This document shows positions 26,608 through 35,416 of a DNA stretch of 64,000 nucleotides, piece by piece. Positions within the stretch are counted from its first letter, which is position 1. The number at the start of each line of letters is the position of its first letter. The stretch lies in NCBI GenBank assembly GCA_008501585.1, contig QQUN01000046.1:1-64000 (forward strand), given 5' to 3'. The position numbers and the translations under genes are program-made. This DNA comes from Pseudomonadota bacterium (GTDB taxonomy: Bacteria > Pseudomonadota > Gammaproteobacteria > Burkholderiales > Rhodocyclaceae). A model generated the notes under the pieces. The model had not been told where the DNA came from. It saw only the letters and a program-made list of their open reading frames with translations, and ran no database searches.

Positions 26608-27945
26608 TCAGTGTTCCCGCGTCACGATGTCGCCGCGCAGACTATGCGGCAATGCCGAGGAGATGGTGACATCGACGAACTGGCCGATCAAGCGCGGATT
26701 GCCCACGAAATTGACCACCCGGTTGTTGTCCGTGCGTGCCGCCAGCTCGTCGGCCGACTTCTTCGACGGCCCCTCGACCAGCACCCGCTGCACCGTGCCG
26801 ACCATGGCCTGGCTGATCGCCTGCGCCTGCTCGTCGATACGCTTTTGCAGCCGCGCCAGCCAGGCCAGCTTCTCGGTCTGCGGCACCGGGTCGTCCAGAT
26901 CGGCGGCGGGCGTGCCGGGCCGCGCGCTATACACGAAGCTGAACGACGCATCGAAGCCGACCTCGTCGATCAGCCGCATGGTCTTTTCAAACTCCGCCTC
27001 GGTCTCGCCGGGGAAGCCGACGATGAAGTCCGACGACAGCGACAGGTCCGGCCGCGCGGCGCGCAGCTTGCGCACCACGGACTTGAACTCCAGCACCGAG
27101 TAGCCACGCTTCATGGCCGCCAGGACGCGGTCGGAGCCCGACTGCACCGGCAGATGCAGATGCGACACCAGCTGCGGCAGCTTTTCGTACACCGCGAACA
27201 TGCGCGGTGTCATCTCGCGCGGATGCGAGGTGGTGTAACGCAGGCGCTCGATACCCGGGATCTCGGCCACGCACTCGAGCAAAAAGGCGAAATCGCCCGT
27301 CTCGGTGCCGCCTTTGGTCAGCGTGCCGCGCCAGGCATTCACGTTCTGGCCCAGCAGGGTCACTTCCTTCACCCCCTGCGCAGCCAGCGTCGCCACCTCG
27401 GTCAGCACATCATCCAGCGGGCGCGACACCTCCTCGCCACGGGTATAGGGCACCACGCAGAAGGTGCAGTACTTCGAACAGCCTTCCATGATCGACACGA
27501 ACGCGCTCGCCCCGTCCACCCGCGCCGGCGGCATGGCGTCGAATTTCTCGATCTCGGGGAAGGAGATATCCACCTGCGAACGCCCCGAGCGCTTGCGCTC
27601 GGCAATCATCTGCGGCAGCCGGTGCAGCGTCTGCGGGCCGAACACCAGGTCGACATACGGCGCACGCTTGACGATCGCGTCGCCCTCCTGGCTCGCCACG
27701 CAGCCGCCCACACCGATGATCAGCCCCGGCTTCTGCTCCTTGAGCAGGCGCACCCGGCCCAGATCATGGAACACCCGTTCCTGCGCCTTCTCGCGCACCG
27801 AACAGGTATTGAACAAAATCACATCGGCGTCTTCCGGGGTGTCGGTCTTGACCATCCCCTCCTCGGCGCCGAGCACATCGACCATCTTGTCCGAGTCATA
27901 CTCGTTCATCTGGCACCCGAAGGTGCGGATGAAAACTTTCTTCAT
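26608..27945 (-). CDS. miaB: tRNA-2-methylthio-N6-dimethylallyladenosine synthase
   Basis: This 445-residue radical-SAM methylthiotransferase acts on A37 of tRNAs. The UPF0004 N-terminal domain ([20 protein letters not shown]) carries three cysteines for an auxiliary 4Fe-4S cluster. The radical-SAM CxxxCxxC is in [16 protein letters not shown], and a TRAM domain lies at the C-terminus ([11 protein letters not shown]). Length and motifs are typical of MiaB. It heads the conserved miaB-phoH-ybeY-ybeX-lnt series. Confidence 0.97.
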   Translation of the reverse strand: MKKVFIRTFGCQMNEYDSDKMVDVLGAEEGMVKTDTPEDADVILFNTCSVREKAQERVFHDLGRVRLLKEQKPGLIIGVGGCVASQEGDAIVKRAPYVDLVFGPQTLHRLPQMIAERKRSGRSQVDISFPEIEKFDAMPPARVDGASAFVSIMEGCSKYCTFCVVPYTRGEEVSRPLDDVLTEVATLAAQGVKEVTLLGQNVNAWRGTLTKGGTETGDFAFLLECVAEIPGIERLRYTTSHPREMTPRMFAVYEKLPQLVSHLHLPVQSGSDRVLAAMKRGYSVLEFKSVVRKLRAARPDLSLSSDFIVGFPGETEAEFEKTMRLIDEVGFDASFSFVYSARPGTPAADLDDPVPQTEKLAWLARLQKRIDEQAQAISQAMVGTVQRVLVEGPSKKSADELAARTDNNRVVNFVGNPRLIGQFVDVTISSALPHSLRGDIVTREH

Positions 27946-27954
27946 GTTCGCCTC

Positions 27955-28284
27955 TTACTTCTTGCGTGCGGCCAGCGCAGCACGCTCTTGCGGCGAAAGG
28001 ATCCAGATCCGGTTTACCTGCCCCTGGAAATCGGTCTTCACGCCCACCACATAGCTGCCATACAGGTTGGAGGGCACAACGATCATGTTCTCGGCCGTGC
28101 GCACCTGCGCCGCCGGCGACAGCATCACCTGCCGCTCACCGAGCATCACCGACGCGCCGCCGCGCGCCACCATGGTGGTCACCACCATATCCTCCGGCAA
28201 CTGGCGCAGGCTTTGCGCAAGGGCAACCGACGACAGCAGCGCCGCAGCCAGTACGGCAATCAGGGCAGTCAAACGAGGAATCAA
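27955..28284 (-). CDS. Small exported protein of unknown function
   Basis: The protein has about 109 residues if translation begins at TTG 28284. That start gives a clean signal peptide (RLTALIAVLAAALLSSVALAQ) and a mature domain of about 85 residues with beta-strand character (MVVTTMVARGGASVMLGERQ; IVVPSNLYGSYVVGVKTDFQ) ending in a Lys/Arg tail. The frame is open further upstream to an ATG at 28467, but that would read into the tRNA promoter region and put the signal peptide internally. It ends 9 bp before miaB and may be co-transcribed with it. I do not recognise the family. Confidence 0.6.
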   Translation of the reverse strand: MIPRLTALIAVLAAALLSSVALAQSLRQLPEDMVVTTMVARGGASVMLGERQVMLSPAAQVRTAENMIVVPSNLYGSYVVGVKTDFQGQVNRIWILSPQERAALAARKK

Positions 28285-28443
28285 AGCAGGACCCGAACCG
28301 TTTCGCCCACGGCGAAACCCTTTGTCAGCAAGGCAAAGATGGTCGCCGAAGCCCCCCGAAAAGTCAATGCAAGCGCCTGATTCGACACGCCAAATCCAGC
28401 CCCGCGCGGCTGGCGGGACACCAACAAAAGCGCCCGCAACCCC

Positions 28444-28472
28444 TTGACAACGCTCGAAAGCTCTCATAGGAT
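28444..28472 (+). promoter_or_regulatory. Probable sigma-70 promoter of the tRNA-Met gene
   Basis: TTGACA (28444-28449) is followed after 17 bp by TAGGAT (28467-28472), with the tRNA 5' end 13 bp further on. A GC-rich stretch between the -10 and the tRNA could act as a stringent discriminator (GCCGGGC). Confidence 0.65.
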
Positions 28473-28484
28473 GCCGGGCTCGGC

Positions 28485-28561
28485 GGTGATGTAGCTCAGA
28501 CGGTTAGAGCGATGGATTCATAACCCATAGGTCGGCAGTTCGATTCTGCCCATCACCACCA
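28485..28561 (+). tRNA. tRNA-Met (anticodon CAT), CCA encoded
   Basis: A full cloverleaf can be folded. The acceptor stem is GGTGATG/CATCACC, the D arm GCTC...GAGC, the anticodon loop TTCATAA (CAT at 28519-28521) and the T arm GGCAG-TTCGATT-CTGCC, ending with genomic CCA (28559-28561). The first acceptor pair is a normal G-C, so it is not an initiator-type tRNA; the elongator form is most likely, although a tRNA-Ile with lysidine-modified CAT cannot be fully excluded. The anticodon stem ATGGA/CCCAT has an A-C opposition at 31-39. Confidence 0.95.
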
Positions 28562-28570
28562 ACGAATTCG

Positions 28571-28604
28571 AAAGCCGCAGGCCCCCGGGCCCGCGGCTTT
28601 TTTC
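28571..28604 (+). terminator. Rho-independent terminator after tRNA-Met
   Basis: AAAGCCGC and GCGGCTTT arms, with additional GGCCC/GGGCC pairing inside, are followed by a T run (28598-28603). A second perfect hairpin, CACCGCCC-ACCC-GGGCGGTG, follows at 28612-28631. Confidence 0.88.
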
Positions 28605-28715
28605 GTTGTGGCACCGCCCACCCGGGCGGTGGTTTAACAAAAACTTCTTTTGCCCCCACCCCACTCCGCTTCATAGACTCGCGCCTTCTTCTCTCCTTGC
28701 GGAGCGCGTTGGCGC

Positions 28716-29621
28716 ATGGTGTTTCGACGAGCGGCAGTCCTGACGATGGTGGCGTGCACGCTGAGCGCCTGTTCAGTGCAGCACCTGGCGGTGGACCGGC
28801 TGGGCGATGCGCTGGCGGGCTCGGGGGCGACGTTCAGCGCCGATGACGACCCGGCGCTGGTGCGCGATGCAGCGCCGTTTTCGCTCAAGCTGATGGAGAG
28901 CCTGCTGGCCGAACGGCCCGAGCACGCCGGCTTGCTGCTGGGCGCGGCGCGGGGTTTCACGCAGTACGCCTACGGCTTTGTCCAGCAAGGCGCCGACGAG
29001 ATCGAGGCCGAGGATGTGGACGCTGCCTTTGCCCAGCGCGAGCGCGCACGGCGCTTGTATGTGCGCGCCAGGGGCTACGGCCTGCGGGCATTGGCGGTGG
29101 CGCACCCCGGTATCGACACGGCACTGCGCACCCAGGCCGAGGCGGCCCTCGCCCCGACCAGGGCCGCCGACGTGCCTGCGCTGTACTGGACGGCGGCAGC
29201 CTGGGCGGCGGCGATCGCGCTGTCCACGGACACCCCGGAAGCCGTCGCCGACCTGCCGGTGGTGGGCGCGATGATGGACCGGGCACTGGCACTCGATCCG
29301 GGTTTCGACGCCGGGGCGCTGCACACTTTCATGATCACGTTTGCCATGTCGCGCGCCGGCGAGGCCGCGCCCGCGGCCACGGCACGCCGGCATTTCGACG
29401 CGGCGATAACGCTGTCGCACGGCCGCCAGGCCGGACCGTATCTGGCGCTGGCCGAAGCCGTGGCGGTCGCCGAGCAGAACCGCGCCGAATTCCTCGCCCT
29501 GCTCGACACCGCACTGGCCATCGATGCCGACGCCGATCCTGCCCATCGCCTCGAAACCCTGATTCTTCAACGCCGCGCCCGCTGGCTGCAGGGGCGTGTC
29601 GACGAACTGTTCCTGGAGTAA
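28716..29621 (+). CDS. TRAP transporter TatT-type component (periplasmic lipoprotein)
   Basis: The protein has 301 residues. A lipoprotein signal with the lipobox LSAC (Cys near residue 19) is followed by an all-helical TPR-like fold (AGLLLGAARGFTQYAYGFVQQ; RARRLYVRARGYGLRALAVAHPG). These are characteristic of the TatT family, first described from Treponema pallidum, which forms a trimer and associates with the TRAP binding protein. The binding-protein gene follows immediately, then the fused permease. TatT-type systems are suspected to handle hydrophobic ligands; the substrate here is unknown. Confidence 0.85.
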   Translation: MVFRRAAVLTMVACTLSACSVQHLAVDRLGDALAGSGATFSADDDPALVRDAAPFSLKLMESLLAERPEHAGLLLGAARGFTQYAYGFVQQGADEIEAEDVDAAFAQRERARRLYVRARGYGLRALAVAHPGIDTALRTQAEAALAPTRAADVPALYWTAAAWAAAIALSTDTPEAVADLPVVGAMMDRALALDPGFDAGALHTFMITFAMSRAGEAAPAATARRHFDAAITLSHGRQAGPYLALAEAVAVAEQNRAEFLALLDTALAIDADADPAHRLETLILQRRARWLQGRVDELFLE

Positions 29622-29624
29622 TGC

Positions 29625-30632
29625 ATGCCCGACCGGATTCGCCGCCTCTTCCTGATCCTGCTCGTTCTCGCCACGGGCCCGGCCCTGGCCGAGAAGGTGA
29701 CGCTGCGCCTGGGCACGCTGGCGCCCAAGAACTCGCTCTACCACCGCGCGCTGCTCGAAATGGGCGAGGCGTGGCGGGTGGCGCAAGGCGACGGATCGAA
29801 GCTGATCGTGTTCACCGACGGCGCCCAGGGCGGCGAGTCCGACACCGTCAAGCGCATGCGCATCGGCCAGCTCAACGGCGGGCTGCTGTCGGTGGTCGGG
29901 CTGCGCGAGATCGACCCGAGCGTGTCGGCGCTGCAGACCCTGCCGCTGATGTTCCGCAGCTGGGACGAGGTCGACCATGTGCGCGAGCAGTTGCGCCCGG
30001 CCATGGAGCAGCGCTTTTTCGACAAGGGCTACGTGGTGCTGTCGTGGGGTGACGCGGGCTGGGTGCGTTTCTTCTCGCAGCAGCCGGCCGCCGCGCCGGA
30101 GGACTTCAAGTCGATGAAGATGTTCACCTGGGCCGGCGAGCCGGAGCAGCTGGAAGTGATGAAGGCGCTCGGCTACCAGCCGGTGTCGCTCGAGACGGCC
30201 GACATCCTCCCCGCGCTGCAGACCGGGCTGATCGAAGTCGTGCCGGCCACGCCCTACTACGCGCTGGCGGCGCAGTTCAACGGCCCGGCGCCGTACATGC
30301 TCGAACTGAACTGGGCGCCCATCGTCGGCGCGCTGGTGGTCACCCGCAAGGCCTGGGAGCGCATGAGCCCGGCCGGCCAGGCGGCGCTGCGCGAGGCAGC
30401 CCGCGTGGCGGGCGAGAAGATGCGCGCACAAGCGCGCACCGAGGTGGACGAGGCGGTGGCGGCGATGGTCAAGCGCGGGCTCAAGGTCACCCGGCCGAAC
30501 GCCGAGCAGATGGCCGCCTGGCAGGCACTGGCCGAATCGGTCTATCCGCAGATCCGCGGCCGGCTGGTGCCCGCCGAGACCTTCGACGAGGTCACCCGCC
30601 TGCTCGCCGAATACCGCGCCCGCAACCAGTAA
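29625..30632 (+). CDS. TRAP transporter substrate-binding protein (DctP family)
   Basis: This 335-residue periplasmic protein has a signal peptide (LFLILLVLATGPALA) and a DctP-type lobe structure (VTLRLGTLAPKNSLYHRALL; FKSMKMFTWAGEPEQLEVMKALGYQPV). It would capture the ligand and deliver it to the DctQM permease encoded downstream. A GGAG site 7 nt before the ATG at 29625 decides the start over an out-of-frame ATG at 29621. The pairing with TatT makes it a TatP-like protein. The substrate cannot be inferred from sequence. Confidence 0.9.
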   Translation: MPDRIRRLFLILLVLATGPALAEKVTLRLGTLAPKNSLYHRALLEMGEAWRVAQGDGSKLIVFTDGAQGGESDTVKRMRIGQLNGGLLSVVGLREIDPSVSALQTLPLMFRSWDEVDHVREQLRPAMEQRFFDKGYVVLSWGDAGWVRFFSQQPAAAPEDFKSMKMFTWAGEPEQLEVMKALGYQPVSLETADILPALQTGLIEVVPATPYYALAAQFNGPAPYMLELNWAPIVGALVVTRKAWERMSPAGQAALREAARVAGEKMRAQARTEVDEAVAAMVKRGLKVTRPNAEQMAAWQALAESVYPQIRGRLVPAETFDEVTRLLAEYRARNQ

Positions 30633-30689
30633 GCCGCCCCCCGCCCTCACCGGGTGCCTGCCTGGCCGGGCACCTCGCCGGATGCTTCC

Positions 30690-32525
30690 ATGCCCCGTCC
30701 CGCTGATTCCCCGCCGATCTACGACGCCCCTTCCGAACGCGCCGGCCCGTGGTGGCGGGTGCACCGCGTCGAAGACACCCTGCTGTCGCTGGTGCTGGCG
30801 GCCATGGTGCTGCTGCCGGTGCTCGAGATTGCCTTGCGCAGCACGCTGTCGGTGGGCGTGGCCAACGCCGCCGCGCTGGTGCAGCACGGCGTGCTGCTGG
30901 TCGGCATGCTCGGCGCGGCCGTGGCCGCGCGCGAGGGGCGGCTGCTGAGCATCGCCGGCCTGGGCCGCTGGCTGCCCGAGCGTTTCCGCTGGGTGCATCG
31001 CGCCGCAGCCGGTGGCCTGGCGATGGCGGTGACCGGCGTGCTCGCCAGCGCGGCATGGGATTTCGTTGCCGTCGAGCGCGAGGGCGGCAACCTGCTCGCC
31101 TACGGCGTGCCGGTGTGGTGGGTGGAGGCGGTGATGCCGGCCGGCTTTGCGCTGATCGCGCTGCGGCTGTGGATCCGCTCGGGCGAGCGCTTGGCCGACC
31201 GGGCGCTGAGCCTCGCGGTGGCGGCCGGCCTGCTCGGCATGGCACCCCTCAGCACGGCGACGCCGGTGGTCGCGCTGCTGGCGTTGGCGGTGCTGCTGGG
31301 TGCGCCGGTGTTCGTGGTGCTCGGCGGGGTCGCGCTGTGGCTGTTTGCGGGCGACGACCTGCCGCTGGCGGCGATCCCGCTCAACCACTACCAGCTCACC
31401 GTCAATCCCTCGCTGCCAGCGATCCCGCTGTTCACGCTGGCCGGCTATTTCCTCGCCGAGGGCGGCGCGCCGGCGCGGCTGATCCGCGTCTTCCGCGCGC
31501 TGTTCGGCCGCTTCCGCGGCGGCGCGGCACTGGTCACGGTGTTGCTGACCGCCTTCTTTACCTCCTTCACCGGCGCCTCGGGCGTCACCATTCTGGCGCT
31601 CGGCGGGCTGCTCATGCCGCTGCTGCAAGGCGTGCGTTACCCGGCGCGCGCGGGCATCGGCCTGATCACCAGCGGCTGTTCGCTCGGCGTGCTGATCCCG
31701 CCCGCGCTGCCGCTGATCCTCTACGCCATCATCGCCCGCCAGCCGATCGAGACCATGCTGCTCGCCGCCGTGGTGCCGGCCGCGGTGATGACCACGATGC
31801 TGGTGCTGCTGGGCATCTGGCGCCAGCCCAGGGACACGGCGCCCACGGCCTTCGACGCGGCCGAGGCGCTCGCCGCGCTCAAGGCCGCCAGGTGGGAGCT
31901 GGCGATTCCGCTGGTGACCTTCGGCGGGCTGGCCAGCGGCCTGGTCACGCCGACCGAAACCGCCGCACTCACCGCGCTGTACGCCTTCATCGTCGAGGTG
32001 CTGATCTACCGCGACCTGTCACTCACCCGCGATGTGCCGCGGGTGATGGCCGAGTGCGGCCTGCTGGTCGGCGGCATCATCCTGATCCTGGGCATGGCGC
32101 TGGGCTTCACCAACTACCTGATCGACGCGCAGATCGCCGACCAGGTGTCCGAGTGGGTGCAGGCCAGCATCGCCTCGCCGTGGGTCTTCCTGCTGGCGCT
32201 CAACGGCTTGCTGCTGCTGGTGGGCGCCTTCATGGACATCTACTCGGCGATCATCGTGGTGACACCGCTGATCGTGCCCATCGGCCTGGCCTTTGGCGTG
32301 CACCCGGTGCACCTGGGGGTCATCTTCCTGGCCAACATGGAGCTCGGCTTCCTGACCCCGCCGGTGGGCATGAACCTGTTCTTTGCCTCCTACCGCTTCG
32401 GCAAGCCGATCGGCGAGGTCGCCCGCGCCGTGCTGCCGGCGCTGGCGGTGCTGGCCGTCGGCGTGCTGCTGATCACCTACATCCCAGCCTTCTCGATGTG
32501 GCTGCCGGGCGTGCTATTGCGCTGA
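30690..32525 (+). CDS. TRAP transporter fused permease (DctQM)
   Basis: The protein has 611 residues. About residues 25-185 form the four-helix DctQ domain, and the rest is the ~12-helix DctM domain (PAIPLFTLAGYFLAEGG; FTGASGVTILALGGLLMPLL; LANMELGFLTPPVGMNLFFAS). It imports solute using a sodium or proton gradient. The start at ATG 30690 was chosen over a GTG 36 bp upstream because it places a normal short cytoplasmic tail before the first helix. Transcription with tatT and dctP is likely. Confidence 0.93.
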   Translation: MPRPADSPPIYDAPSERAGPWWRVHRVEDTLLSLVLAAMVLLPVLEIALRSTLSVGVANAAALVQHGVLLVGMLGAAVAAREGRLLSIAGLGRWLPERFRWVHRAAAGGLAMAVTGVLASAAWDFVAVEREGGNLLAYGVPVWWVEAVMPAGFALIALRLWIRSGERLADRALSLAVAAGLLGMAPLSTATPVVALLALAVLLGAPVFVVLGGVALWLFAGDDLPLAAIPLNHYQLTVNPSLPAIPLFTLAGYFLAEGGAPARLIRVFRALFGRFRGGAALVTVLLTAFFTSFTGASGVTILALGGLLMPLLQGVRYPARAGIGLITSGCSLGVLIPPALPLILYAIIARQPIETMLLAAVVPAAVMTTMLVLLGIWRQPRDTAPTAFDAAEALAALKAARWELAIPLVTFGGLASGLVTPTETAALTALYAFIVEVLIYRDLSLTRDVPRVMAECGLLVGGIILILGMALGFTNYLIDAQIADQVSEWVQASIASPWVFLLALNGLLLLVGAFMDIYSAIIVVTPLIVPIGLAFGVHPVHLGVIFLANMELGFLTPPVGMNLFFASYRFGKPIGEVARAVLPALAVLAVGVLLITYIPAFSMWLPGVLLR

Positions 32526-33539
32526 TCAGCGGTAGCCGGCGCGGTCGAGCAGTTTTTGCGCCGCCACCAGGTTGTTGGCCAGCGTGGGCAGCGGCAGGGT
32601 GTCGGCGGTGAAGCGACCGAGTTCGTCGAGGTCGAGGTTGTCGATCTTCACCCCCGGCACGGCCGGCCACTCGTTGTTGGCGTTGGCGAAGTAGCGCTGG
32701 GCCTCGTCGCTGGCGAGGTATTCGAGGAAGGCCACGGCCGCCGCGCGGTTCTTGCTGGTCTTGACCATGCCGCCGCCGGACACATTCACATGCGTGCCAT
32801 AAGCGCCCTGGTTGGGCCACACGATGCCGACCCGCTTGAGCAGGTTGCGCTCCTCGACCCGCTCGGAGGCCATCATGCGGGCCAGGTAATAGCTGTTCGA
32901 CACCGCCACGCCGCACTCGCCCACCGCCACCGACTTGATCTGGTCCGAATCGCCGCCCTTGGGCGCACGCGCAAAGTTGGCCACCATGCCGCGCGCCCAG
33001 GCTTCGGTGGCCGCTTCGCCGTGGTGCGCGATCTGCGAGGCGACCAGCGACAGGTTGTACGGGTGGGCGCCCGAGCGGCTGCACAGCAGGCCCTTGAGCT
33101 TGGGGTCGGCCAGCGATTCATAGGTCGGCACATCGGCGGCCTTGAGTTTGCGCTGGTTGAAGATGATCACCCGCGCACGGGTCGAAAAGGCGAACCAGTG
33201 CGCCGACCGCAGATGCGCCGGAATGCGCGCCTCCAGCACCGCCGACTGCACCGGGGCGAAGATGCCGTAGGCCTCGGCCTGTGCGAGGCGCGCGGCGTCG
33301 ACGGTGATCAGCACGTCGGCCGGGCTGTTGTCGCCTTCGGCCAAGATGCGCTCGAGCAGCTCCTGCTCGTTGCCTTCGATGCGGTTGATGCGGATGCCGG
33401 TCTGGCGGGTGAAGTTCTCGTACAGCGCTTCGTCGGTCTGGTAGTGACGCGCCGAATACAGGTTGAGGACGGCGTCCTCGGCGCTGGCGGCCACGGCCAC
33501 CAGCGACAGACCCAGCGCGACGGCGAGGCGTTTGATCAT
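32526..33539 (-). CDS. Ferric iron ABC transporter substrate-binding protein (FbpA/FutA type)
   Basis: This 337-residue periplasmic protein has a signal peptide (RLAVALGLSLVAVAASA). It has the FbpA-family opening DAVLNLYSARHYQTDEALYE and the iron-ligating Tyr pair in VAVSNSYYLARMM. It binds Fe(III) directly. The start ATG 33539 has a GGAG 6 nt upstream; an upstream in-frame ATG overlaps that site. No cognate permease or ATPase gene lies nearby. It is the last gene of the iron operon, 36 bp after the piuC-type gene. Confidence 0.9.
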   Translation of the reverse strand: MIKRLAVALGLSLVAVAASAEDAVLNLYSARHYQTDEALYENFTRQTGIRINRIEGNEQELLERILAEGDNSPADVLITVDAARLAQAEAYGIFAPVQSAVLEARIPAHLRSAHWFAFSTRARVIIFNQRKLKAADVPTYESLADPKLKGLLCSRSGAHPYNLSLVASQIAHHGEAATEAWARGMVANFARAPKGGDSDQIKSVAVGECGVAVSNSYYLARMMASERVEERNLLKRVGIVWPNQGAYGTHVNVSGGGMVKTSKNRAAAVAFLEYLASDEAQRYFANANNEWPAVPGVKIDNLDLDELGRFTADTLPLPTLANNLVAAQKLLDRAGYR

Positions 33540-33575
33540 TGTGTTCTCCATGGTTAAAACCGCGCGAAGCCCGGT

Positions 33576-34259
33576 TCAGGTGACGGCCCAGAGCCGCAGC
33601 AGGTTGTGATAGACGCCGGTCAGCTTGAGCAGCTGCGGGTCGTCGGCGCCGACGGTGGCATTGAGGCCCTGAATGGCCTGGTCGAGGTCGAACAGCACGG
33701 TGCGTGCGCCATCGTTCTGCACCAGGCTCTCGATCCAGAAAAAGGAGGCCACCCGGGCGCCGCGGGTCACCGGGGTGACGCGGTGCAGGCTGCTCGACGG
33801 GTAGAGCACCATGTCGCCGGCCTCCAGCTTGACCGCCTGGATGCCGAAGGGGCCTTCGATCTCCAGCTCGCCGCCGTCGTACTCGTCCGGCTCGGCGAGA
33901 AACAGCGTGGCCGACAGGTCGGTGCGCAGCGACACGCCCGTGCCCGGCACATGCATCACCGCACTGTCGACATGCGCGCCGTAGGTGCCGCCGTCGGCGT
34001 AGCGGTTGAACTTGGGCGGGTAGATCTTGCCGGGCAAGGCGGCCGAGACGAACAGCGGCGTCTCGCCGAGGCGGCGCAATATGGCCTGCCCCAGCTCCAC
34101 CGCCAGCGGCGACGCATCGTCAAGTTGCGCGTTGCGCTTCACCTGCCGCGCCAGCGTGCCGGCGGTGGCCAGGCCGTCCTGCCAGTTGGCGGCGTCGAGC
34201 CGCTCGCGGAAGCGTTTCACCTCCGCCTTGCTCAACACGTTTTCAATCGGGATCAACAT
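33576..34259 (-). CDS. PiuC/YbiX-type Fe(II)/2-oxoglutarate-dependent hydroxylase
   Basis: This 227-residue enzyme of the PKHD-type hydroxylase family has the iron ligands HxD in [10 protein letters not shown] and a distal His in [12 protein letters not shown], with the 2-oxoglutarate Arg in [10 protein letters not shown]. Family members are encoded next to TonB-dependent catecholate siderophore receptors (fiu-ybiX, piuA-piuC) and are induced by iron starvation, though their substrate is uncertain. Its start overlaps the end of the upstream oxidase gene by 17 bp. Confidence 0.93.
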   Translation of the reverse strand: MLIPIENVLSKAEVKRFRERLDAANWQDGLATAGTLARQVKRNAQLDDASPLAVELGQAILRRLGETPLFVSAALPGKIYPPKFNRYADGGTYGAHVDSAVMHVPGTGVSLRTDLSATLFLAEPDEYDGGELEIEGPFGIQAVKLEAGDMVLYPSSSLHRVTPVTRGARVASFFWIESLVQNDGARTVLFDLDQAIQGLNATVGADDPQLLKLTGVYHNLLRLWAVT

Positions 34260-35355
34260 CAGCGCTCTCGCAGATCAGGGAAGAATCGATATCGGCCAGC
34301 GTGGCGCAGCCGGCCATGGCCATGCACAGCTCAAGCTCCTGGTGCAGGGTGCGCAGCAGATGCGCTACGCCCAGCGCACCGGCCACGCTCAGGGCGTACA
34401 CCTGCAGGCGGCCAACCAGCACCGCCGAAGCTCCCAGGGCCAGCGCCTTGAAGATGTCACTGCCGCTGCGCACACCGCTGTCGAGCAGCACCGGCAGGTC
34501 GCGGCCCACCGCCCGGCGGATGGCCGGTAGCGCAGCCAGGCTGGCGGGCACGCCATCGAGCGCGCGGCCGCCGTGGTTGGACACCACCAGCCCGGCCACG
34601 CCCGCCTCGCCCAGCGCCAGCGCATCGTCAGCACGCAGCACGCCCTTGACCAGCACCGGCAAGCGGGTGGCCGACAGCAGCCAACGCAGGTCGGCCCAGG
34701 TGGGCGCCTCGCGCATCGCGCCCTGGAAAATGACGCTCGCGTCGGCGGCCAGCGCCCGCTGCGGCGCCGCGCCGTAGCGCGCCAGATTGACCACGTCCGG
34801 CAATAACACGCCGGCGCGGAGTGCCCGCCGGCTGGGGCTTTGCACCGAGGCGTCGAGTGTGACCACCAGCGCGGTATAGCCGACCTGCTCGGCGCGCTGG
34901 ATGAGGTCCAGCGTGGCCTCGCGCTTGGGCTGGAAGTACAGCTGAAACCACTTCTCGCCTTCACTGGCGCGGGCGATGTCTTCGATCGGGCAGGTGGCGA
35001 GCGTGCTCACCGTCAGGCAGGCGTCGGCGGCAGCGGCACCGCGTGCGGTGTCGATCTCACCGGCCGGATGCACCAGCGTCTGGTAGGCCAGCGGCGCCAG
35101 CGCGATGGGATGCCGCCACGCACGCCCGAACAGCGTGGTACGCGTATGCCCGGCGGTGACATCGCGCAGCAGCCGCGGCAGGATCTGCCAGCGGTCAAAG
35201 GCGCGGCGGTTGGCGCGCAGGGTGCGCTCCTCGCCGCTGGCGCCGGCGATATAGGCCAGCGCGGGCGCGGCGATGAACTGCGGCGCCAGCGCTTCGTAGT
35301 CGGCGGCGCAGAGGATGTCGCGCGGGATGTGGTCCAGCGTGGCGTGTGCGGCCAT
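34243..35355 (-). CDS. FMN-dependent alpha-hydroxy-acid oxidase/dehydrogenase (LldD/glycolate oxidase family)
   Basis: This 370-residue TIM barrel would oxidise an L-2-hydroxy acid to the 2-oxo acid using FMN. Diagnostic segments are [28 protein letters not shown], the catalytic His in [12 protein letters not shown] and the phosphate-binding [23 protein letters not shown]. The ATG at 35355 has a GGGAG site upstream. It lies between a siderophore receptor gene and piuC in what looks like one Fur-regulated operon, an unexpected context for this enzyme. The exact substrate (lactate, glycolate, mandelate or a siderophore-derived acid) cannot be deduced. Confidence 0.9.
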   Translation of the reverse strand: MAAHATLDHIPRDILCAADYEALAPQFIAAPALAYIAGASGEERTLRANRRAFDRWQILPRLLRDVTAGHTRTTLFGRAWRHPIALAPLAYQTLVHPAGEIDTARGAAAADACLTVSTLATCPIEDIARASEGEKWFQLYFQPKREATLDLIQRAEQVGYTALVVTLDASVQSPSRRALRAGVLLPDVVNLARYGAAPQRALAADASVIFQGAMREAPTWADLRWLLSATRLPVLVKGVLRADDALALGEAGVAGLVVSNHGGRALDGVPASLAALPAIRRAVGRDLPVLLDSGVRSGSDIFKALALGASAVLVGRLQVYALSVAGALGVAHLLRTLHQELELCMAMAGCATLADIDSSLICESADVDPD

Positions 35356-35416
35356 GACGCTCCCATCAATGCAAGAACGCCGGGCCACGCGGCCCGGCGC
35401 GGGACACCCGCTTTGC

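Noticed and set aside
25180-28380. Long plus-strand frame across ybeY, phoH and miaB
   Set aside because: It is antisense to three conserved enzymes and has no plausible start, ribosome site or domain.
28612-28631. Second terminator after the tRNA
   Set aside because: A perfect hairpin is present but is followed by GTTTAAC and not a T run; the preceding hairpin at 28571-28604 already fits as the terminator.
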